64,000 nucleotides of DNA. It comes from an uncultured Collinsella sp. (GTDB lineage Bacteria > Actinomycetota > Coriobacteriia > Coriobacteriales > Coriobacteriaceae). Position 1 is the first letter of the stretch; each line of letters opens with the position of its first letter. Under the pieces are notes generated by a model. It was not told the DNA's origin. It saw nothing but the letters and a program-made list of their open reading frames with translations, and did not search any database. A program made the translations under genes and the position numbers. The stretch lies in contig UQHV01000009.1 in the NCBI GenBank assembly GCA_900540895.1, positions 1 to 64,000 of the forward strand, in the 5' to 3' direction. Below, piece by piece: positions 58,866 to 64,000 of this stretch.

Positions 58866-59885
58866 GTGGGGACCGCGATCGACATGGCATTTGACGGCGC
58901 GACGCTTGCCGCCTGTCCGCTTTCGGCACTGGTGCTCTCGTTCGCCTTCTACGGGTTTTGCGGCTGGGCATGGGAATCGACGGTCTGCGCCATGCTCAAC
59001 CACGGACGCTTTGCCAACAGCGGCTTTTTGCTGGGACCGTGTTGCCCCATCTATGGCGCGGGCGGCATTGCCTGCTGGCTGCTGTTGCGCGGAATTCCTG
59101 ACGCGTCGAGCCAGTTTGTCGCTGCAGCGCTCGTATGCAGCGTGATTGAGTACAGCGTGGGCGTGCTGCTGGAAAAAACAACAGGCGCTCGCTTTTGGGA
59201 CTATTCGCACCTGCCGTTTAACCTGCACGGACGCATCTGTCTGTACTGGGCATGCGCGTTTGGCCTGGGTGCGTTGTGCATTTGTCGCGTGGTGGAGCCG
59301 GCGGTGTTGGGCCTGCTTGCCCATCTGCCGGTGCTGATTGTGCGGCTGTCCGCCTTTATCGTCGCGGTCGCGATGATGGTCGACGCGGTGTGCTCGTTGG
59401 CGAGCTGGCGGCGTCTGTCCGATCAGTTGGAGCGCGTCCGGGCCGACCTTGCCGACCGCATCAATGAGTCGCTTGCCGATGCGTCAGACTCCATGCTCGA
59501 ACGTATTCCCGATTCGGCGATCGACTCGGTGGCACAGACGCACATCCGCAGCCGTGCCGTTAACGCGTGGCTGGCGGAGCTGGGCGACGCGACGCTCGAT
59601 GCCCTGCGCGAGAAGGCTTCGATGCCGACGTTTATCTCGGATGGTGCTCGCGGCCTGGCGCTCGCTGCCCGCCGCGTGGCCGATGCCGCGCCGAGCATGC
59701 CGCGTCCGTCGCTCAGCCGTCGCCTTGCCGGTAAGCGCATGAGCCGTCCGGTACCGAGCGTGTCACTCAGTCGTCGTGACCTGCGCTTTTTCAATGCCTT
59801 CCCGCGTCTGCGCATCAATCGCTACGAAGGTGTCATTCGAGCAACTAATCTCCGCGACCGCGCCCACGAGCTGTTTCGGCGCTAG
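58866..59885 (+). CDS. CmpB-like (PF06541-type) membrane protein
   Basis: This 339-residue protein has about five N-terminal membrane helices carrying the family signatures FYGFCGWAWES, RFANSGFLLGPCCPIYGAG and ARFWDYSHLPFNLHGRICL. A soluble C-terminal half (about 175-339) is rich in Arg, Ala and Ser. The group is sometimes labelled a putative ABC transporter type IV, but its function is not established. GTG 58866 follows AGAGGG and is four bases after the HD gene stop, indicating an operon of two. Confidence 0.82.
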   Translation: MGTAIDMAFDGATLAACPLSALVLSFAFYGFCGWAWESTVCAMLNHGRFANSGFLLGPCCPIYGAGGIACWLLLRGIPDASSQFVAAALVCSVIEYSVGVLLEKTTGARFWDYSHLPFNLHGRICLYWACAFGLGALCICRVVEPAVLGLLAHLPVLIVRLSAFIVAVAMMVDAVCSLASWRRLSDQLERVRADLADRINESLADASDSMLERIPDSAIDSVAQTHIRSRAVNAWLAELGDATLDALREKASMPTFISDGARGLALAARRVADAAPSMPRPSLSRRLAGKRMSRPVPSVSLSRRDLRFFNAFPRLRINRYEGVIRATNLRDRAHELFRR

Positions 59886-59890
59886 CCGGG

Positions 59891-60058
59891 ATGGGCGCGC
59901 TCACGGCTCCCTTGCTCGCGTATTTCCCGTTCGTTTCGCGTCCGTTGCCGCGCCGTTTCCAAGATTGCGGCGCCGTTGGAGACGGCAAGATCTGGGTCGA
60001 GCCGGTCGAGGAAGTTATCCGCATCCGTACCGGCGAACACGGCCCTTCTGCGGTGTAG
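59891..60058 (+). pseudogene. Remnant of a P-II nitrogen regulatory protein (3' end only)
   Basis: A 55-codon frame ends with VGDGKIWVEPVEEVIRIRTG (from residue 29) plus EHGPSAV, which closely matches the C-terminus of GlnB/GlnK proteins (GDGKIFV..VE..VRIRTGE). The first ~28 codons do not resemble P-II. In another frame just upstream, VSKIAA recalls the P-II segment before GDGK, suggesting a frameshift. The ATP-binding core and the uridylylated T-loop are missing, so it cannot be functional P-II. No amtB or other nitrogen gene is beside it. It is judged a decayed fragment. Confidence 0.65.
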
Positions 60059-60074
60059 GGCAATCTTTCGCCTG

Positions 60075-60112
60075 ACGGGCGCGCCTCTCTCGGGGCGCGC
60101 CCGTTCTCGTCT
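60075..60112 (+). terminator. Intrinsic terminator
   Basis: ACGGGCGCGCC (60075-60085) pairs with GGCGCGCCCGT (60094-60104), followed by TCTCGTCT. It ends transcription from the HD/CmpB-like genes or the P-II remnant. Confidence 0.75.
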
Positions 60113-60139
60113 ACAATATCGTGCAGACGAAGGAGAGGC

Positions 60140-61003
60140 ATGCCCATGATCAAGATGTTTGCGAGTGACTTAGACGGAACGCTGTTGAATGCCCTGCACG
60201 AGGCAGACGGGACCATTCGCCGTGCCATTCGCGAGCTGACCGAGGCCGGCCTGCATGTGGTTCCCGCGACCGGACGCTCGACGCTGCCGATCGGCGAGCA
60301 TGGCTTCACAGGTCTGGCACTCGACGCCTGCTGCTCCAACGGATCCATCGTGCGTGACAGCCATGGTGAGGTGCTCAAGACCTGGACCATCGACCCGCAG
60401 GTTACCGAGGAGCTGCTCAAGGCGTTCCCGGACATTTGCTTCGACTGCTCCACGCCCGACGGCATGTTCTCGAGCGGCTCGTTCGAGATGCACCAGGCGG
60501 GTTTTAAGAAGGACAGCCCCATCAAGCGCATCGTGATGCGTGGCATGCGTGCACGTGGCGGGTATCACGAGGAGCAGTATTTCGACCAGTCGATCGGTGA
60601 CATCCTGCGCCACGATGTGTGCAAGATCAACTGCCGCGTGACCTCGCCCGAGCTGGAGCGCGACCTTAAGGCATATTTGGCCGAGCGATCGGACCGCGTG
60701 GTCAACGCGCCGTTCGATCCGGTGATGTTCGAGATCACGGACGTGGCGTGCAACAAGGGCGAGAGCGTGGCCTGGCTGGCGGGCTACTACGGTATTGCCG
60801 AGGATGAGGTCGCGGTCTACGGCGACGGCGGCAACGACATCGCCATGCTCAAGCGTTTCCGCCACAGCTACGCGACCAAAAACGCAAGCGATGCAGCCAA
60901 GGCCGCCGCGAGCGCGACCATCGGCAGCTGCATGGTCCACGCCGTCCCCAAACACATGCTCGCCACCATGCGCAAGCAAAACTCTCGCACCGTCATCGAA
61001 TGA
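60140..61003 (+). CDS. Cof-type HAD-superfamily phosphatase
   Basis: This 287-residue HAD-IIB hydrolase has nucleophile Asp in FASDLDGTLLN, a Thr/Ser motif in VPATGRST, a Lys in the cap-core boundary (CNKGESVAWL), and the metal motif VYGDGGNDIAML. It dephosphorylates small sugar phosphates or cofactors such as FMN; the cap is of the C2B type. ATG 60140 follows AAGGAGAGGC closely. It is probably monocistronic between two regulatory regions. Confidence 0.92.
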   Translation: MPMIKMFASDLDGTLLNALHEADGTIRRAIRELTEAGLHVVPATGRSTLPIGEHGFTGLALDACCSNGSIVRDSHGEVLKTWTIDPQVTEELLKAFPDICFDCSTPDGMFSSGSFEMHQAGFKKDSPIKRIVMRGMRARGGYHEEQYFDQSIGDILRHDVCKINCRVTSPELERDLKAYLAERSDRVVNAPFDPVMFEITDVACNKGESVAWLAGYYGIAEDEVAVYGDGGNDIAMLKRFRHSYATKNASDAAKAAASATIGSCMVHAVPKHMLATMRKQNSRTVIE

Positions 61004-61058
61004 TGTGACAAAAGGACTGTCTCTTCGTCACATCCAAAATATTGCCTTTACGTGTTGA

Positions 61059-61103
61059 TGCACACGGTGTGCAATAATACTCGCACTGTGCAATAGCGCA
61101 CAG
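61059..61103 (+). promoter_or_regulatory. Two palindromes before TetR gene
   Basis: TGCACACGGTGTGCA (61059-61073) is a perfect 6-bp inverted repeat with a 3-base centre. CTGTGC (61086-61091) and GCACAG (61098-61103) form a second. They are 22 bp before the TTG start and share the TGTGCA core, so they are likely TetR autoregulatory operators. Confidence 0.65.
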
Positions 61104-61124
61104 GCTGAGTAACAAGGAGGACGC

Positions 61125-61835
61125 TTGTCCCAGCTCGAGAAATGCGATCGCCGGTCCCTTCGCTCGCAGCGTGCCCTTCGCCAGGCACTTGCCAGCGAGC
61201 TTGCCGAAAGCGGCGACCTTTCGCGCATTAATGTCGCGTCGCTCACCGAGCGCGCTGGCCTTACGCGCCGCACGTTCTATTCGCACTACCGCGATATCCC
61301 CGACTTTATCAATCAAATCGAGGACGGCTTGCTGGCCGAGATCCGTGAGCGTATTGAGCTCATCACCGCAGCTCAGCTGCCCGATCTCTATCACAACATC
61401 GATGAGCTCGAGCCGGCGCCCGGTTCGGTTGAGCTGCTGCGTTATCTTGCGGCCAACCGCGACTTAATCGGTGCGCTGCTGGGTCCGGGCGGCGACCAGG
61501 CCTTCATTAAAAGGATCATCGACACCGCTCGTGAGGCTGTGGTGCCGCGTGCGCAGACGGGCATTTTGGGCCTGGCGCTGGGCACGTTCTTTGACTACTA
61601 CGTCACCTACGTCGTGAGTGCCGAGGTCGGCATGATTCAGCGCTGGTTTGAGCGTGGGCTCACCGAATCGCCCGAGGCCATGGCGCGCATTATGACGGTG
61701 CTCGCTTTTGTGCGCCCTGGTGACCTGTATGGCCAACCCATCGATATCAACGTGCCGGAATACGGCATGAAGCTATTGAACCTGCAGCTCGAGGACGCGG
61801 CCGACACCACCGCAGCCGTCGAGTCCAACAACTAA
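61125..61835 (+). CDS. TetR-family regulator
   Basis: This 236-residue protein has an N-terminal TetR HTH (INVASLTERAGLTRRTFYSHYRDI, about 36-59) and a helical ligand domain with a C-terminal region like the TetR_C_33 type. It starts at TTG 61125, directed by a strong AAGGAGG four bases upstream. It is 11 bp before the dehydratase activase gene and has palindromic operators in front, so it probably represses both itself and that gene in response to an acyl-CoA or related ligand. Confidence 0.88.
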   Translation: MSQLEKCDRRSLRSQRALRQALASELAESGDLSRINVASLTERAGLTRRTFYSHYRDIPDFINQIEDGLLAEIRERIELITAAQLPDLYHNIDELEPAPGSVELLRYLAANRDLIGALLGPGGDQAFIKRIIDTAREAVVPRAQTGILGLALGTFFDYYVTYVVSAEVGMIQRWFERGLTESPEAMARIMTVLAFVRPGDLYGQPIDINVPEYGMKLLNLQLEDAADTTAAVESNN

Positions 61836-61846
61836 GAGGAGAGACA

Positions 61847-64000
61847 ATGAGCAAACTCGTCGAGGGCATTAAAGACCGTATGGTCGCTGCCGCGCGTGAG
61901 GCTGCGCCCGCCGTGGTGGATGCCGCGCAGAAGGCCGCGACCGCAGCTGCCGAGAAAGTTGCCGAGGCAGTTGCCGATGCCAAGAACGCGGCAGGGGAGA
62001 CGTCCGTCGCTAGCGAGCCCGCCATCGCCGCTGAACCCGTAGCCGCCACCGCCGCCCACGCCCCCGAAGGCGCGATCTTCAACCCCGAGAACGCTCGTGG
62101 CAACCTGCACCTGGGCATCGACGTGGGCTCCACCACCGTCAAGCTCGCCGTGCTCAACGACGACAACCAGATCGTTTACGCCAAGTACCAGCGCCACCAC
62201 ACCGACGTCCGTGCCTGCGCCCGTGACCTGTTCGAGGGCGCTGCGACCGTGCTGCCGACGGCCCAGATGACTTGCGCCATTACCGGCTCGGGCGGCCTGC
62301 TGCTGTCCCAGTGGCTCGACCTGGAGTTTGTCCAGGAGGTCATCGCCAGCAAGCGTGCCGTCGAGACCCTCATCCCGGCCACCGATGTCGCCATCGAGCT
62401 GGGCGGCGAGGACGCCAAGATCATCTACTTCGACAACGGCATCGAGCAGCGCATGAACGGCACCTGCGCCGGCGGCACGGGCGCGTTCATCGACCAGATG
62501 GCAACCCTGCTGCACACCGATGCCAGTGGCCTCAACAAGCTCGCGGCCAACGCCACCACCATCTATCCCATTGCCAGCCGCTGCGGCGTTTTTGCCAAGA
62601 CCGACGTCCAGCCGCTGCTCAACGAGGGCGCCCGCCCCGAGGACGTGGCCGCCTCCATTTTCCAGGCTGTCGTGACCCAGACCATTTCGGGCCTGGCGTG
62701 TGGCCGTCCCATCCGCGGCAACGTTGCCTTCCTGGGCGGCCCGCTGCAGTACCTCTCCGAGCTGCGCCACCGCTTCTACCTCACGCTCAACCTGGACGAG
62801 GAGCACCGCATTGTGCCCCAAAACGCCCACCTGTTTGTGGCGAGCGGCGCCGCCATGGCGCACGAGTCCAACAAGCTCAGCACGTTCCCGCAGCTCATCG
62901 AGGCCATCGATGCCCTGGGCGACACGCAGGGTGCCGAGGTCGAGCGTCTGGATCCGCTCTTTGCCACTGACGAGGACTTTGCCGAGTTCAAGGGTCGCCA
63001 CGACCAGGAAGTCGTCCCCAAGGGCAAGCTCGACGGCTACACCGGCCGCGTGTTCATCGGCATCGACGCCGGCTCCACCACCATGAAGGCCGCACTCGTG
63101 GGCGAGGACGGCCAGCTGCTGCACACCTGGTACGGCAACAACAACGGCGACATCCTAGGCACGGCCAAGGTCATCATGGCCGATTTCTACAACCATATCC
63201 CTGCCGGCTGCACCATCGGCCACGTGACCACTACCGGCTATGGCGAGGCACTGCTCATCGAAGCCCTCAAGGCCGACTCCGGCGAGATCGAGACCGTTGC
63301 GCACCTGCGCGGCGCCAAGGCGTTCCTGCCCGGCGTCGAGTTTATTCTGGACATTGGCGGCCAGGACATGAAGTGCCTGCGCGTCAAGGACGGTGTAATC
63401 GAGCACATCATGCTCAACGAGGCCTGCTCGTCGGGTTGCGGTAGCTTTATCGAGAGCTTCGCCGTCTCTATGAACATGGACGTGCGCGCGTTCGCCGACG
63501 CTGCCATCCATGCCAAGGCCCCGGTCGACCTGGGCAGTCGCTGCACGGTCTTTATGAACTCGCGCGTCAAGCAGGCGCAAAAGGAAGGCGCCACGGTGGG
63601 CGACATTGCGGCCGGCCTGTCCTATTCCGTCATCAAGAACGCCTTGTTCAAGGTCATTAAGCTGCGCGACCCCAAGGAGATTGGCAGCCAAGTGATCGTC
63701 CAGGGCGGTACCTTTATGTCCGACGCTACGCTGCGTGCGTTTGAGCAGCTCACTGGCGTTCACGCCGTGCGTCCCGACATCGCCGGCTGCATGGGCGCCT
63801 ATGGTGCGGCCTTGCTCGCCCGCGATCGCGCCGGCGCCGACGGCACCTCGACCATCCTTTCAGCCGAGGACATCGCGCGCCTCACCGTGACGCAAAAGCA
63901 TGTCCGCTGCGGTCGCTGCTCCAACAACTGCCAGCTTACCGTCAACGACTTTGGCGGCGGTAGGCGCTTCATTACCGGCAACCGCTGCGAGAAGGGCGCC
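61847..64000 (+). CDS. Acyl-CoA dehydratase activase / 2-hydroxyacyl-CoA dehydratase fusion, partial
   Basis: 718 codons are present and the gene runs off the window. An Ala-rich helical N-terminal extension (about 1-80) precedes two tandem BadF/BcrAD-type ASKHA ATPase domains. The first begins LGIDVGSTTVKL (89-100) with ELGGEDAKI and CAGGTGAFID. The second begins GIDAGSTTMKA (about 401) with DIGGQDMK and SSGCGSFIE, including the Cys that ligates the bridging 4Fe-4S cluster. A Cys cluster CGRCSNNC (688-695) starts the next domain. Such activases drive ATP-dependent electron transfer to radical 2-hydroxyacyl-CoA dehydratases or benzoyl-CoA-type reductases. AGAGGAGAG precedes the ATG. Confidence 0.88.
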   Translation, partial: MSKLVEGIKDRMVAAAREAAPAVVDAAQKAATAAAEKVAEAVADAKNAAGETSVASEPAIAAEPVAATAAHAPEGAIFNPENARGNLHLGIDVGSTTVKLAVLNDDNQIVYAKYQRHHTDVRACARDLFEGAATVLPTAQMTCAITGSGGLLLSQWLDLEFVQEVIASKRAVETLIPATDVAIELGGEDAKIIYFDNGIEQRMNGTCAGGTGAFIDQMATLLHTDASGLNKLAANATTIYPIASRCGVFAKTDVQPLLNEGARPEDVAASIFQAVVTQTISGLACGRPIRGNVAFLGGPLQYLSELRHRFYLTLNLDEEHRIVPQNAHLFVASGAAMAHESNKLSTFPQLIEAIDALGDTQGAEVERLDPLFATDEDFAEFKGRHDQEVVPKGKLDGYTGRVFIGIDAGSTTMKAALVGEDGQLLHTWYGNNNGDILGTAKVIMADFYNHIPAGCTIGHVTTTGYGEALLIEALKADSGEIETVAHLRGAKAFLPGVEFILDIGGQDMKCLRVKDGVIEHIMLNEACSSGCGSFIESFAVSMNMDVRAFADAAIHAKAPVDLGSRCTVFMNSRVKQAQKEGATVGDIAAGLSYSVIKNALFKVIKLRDPKEIGSQVIVQGGTFMSDATLRAFEQLTGVHAVRPDIAGCMGAYGAALLARDRAGADGTSTILSAEDIARLTVTQKHVRCGRCSNNCQLTVNDFGGGRRFITGNRCEKGA

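Overview
The window looks like a stretch of chromosome from a strictly fermentative, high-GC gut actinobacterium of the class Coriobacteriia, most likely Collinsella or a close relative. This rests on the high-GC codon use, pyruvate formate-lyase fermentation, sucrose PTS, tandem ASKHA-type acyl-CoA dehydratase activase, many GTG/TTG starts and abundant hairpin repeats between genes. It is an inference from gene content; no rRNA or tRNA gene was seen to test it. About 52 protein genes are recognisable, most of them housekeeping, with short accessory stretches.

Layout. 0.4-5 kb (minus): MarR regulator and a heterodimeric ABC exporter. 5.3-7.2 kb: SDR dehydrogenase and a 2-keto-3-deoxygluconate-type permease. 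7.6-10 kb: a pyruvate formate-lyase whose glycyl-radical domain is a separate downstream gene; its activase (pflA) lies at 17.3 kb. 10.3-16 kb: sucrose/fructoside cluster (LacI regulator, GH32-like protein, PTS EIIBC, sucrose-6-P hydrolase). 16.2-21 kb: DegV, pflA, a serine beta-lactamase-fold protein, MTA/SAH nucleosidase, EngB. 21-24 kb: a lower-GC accessory island with a DUF3990-like protein plus XRE partner, and a Cys-rich membrane protein divergent from a small XRE regulator. 24.3-29.6 kb: aspartate-family pathway (thrB, thrC, lysC, asd). 30.4-36.8 kb: Ogt, a two-component system and a large FtsX-type ABC transporter. 37.3-45.4 kb: phosphofructokinase, membrane-anchored Ntn hydrolase, M18 aminopeptidase, D-hydroxyacid dehydrogenase, SEC-C MetAP, radical SAM protein, alpha/beta hydrolase. 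45.6-47.8 kb: a GGDEF-REC-HD-GYP protein and an Hpt protein. 48-51.5 kb: DUF2975/YozG-like pair and a bacitracin-type ABC exporter. 51.6-56 kb (minus): peptidase C26 and an amino-acid ABC operon. 56.3-64 kb: Dxs, HD protein, CmpB-like membrane protein, a P-II remnant, HAD phosphatase, TetR, and a dehydratase activase running off the end.

The gaps between genes are unusually structured. At least five copies of a ~110-130 bp nested palindrome have stems that differ in sequence but stay complementary, around the conserved unpaired motifs CGTCCTC and TGCGGAA. Other groups are short hairpins with a conserved GGGACAG loop on changing stems, ~65 bp hairpins with 18-21 bp near-perfect stems, and long inverted repeats of about 180-260 bp. 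Together with the split pyruvate formate-lyase, these are the strongest candidates for something not yet well described. Every homology statement here is by eye; no database search was run.
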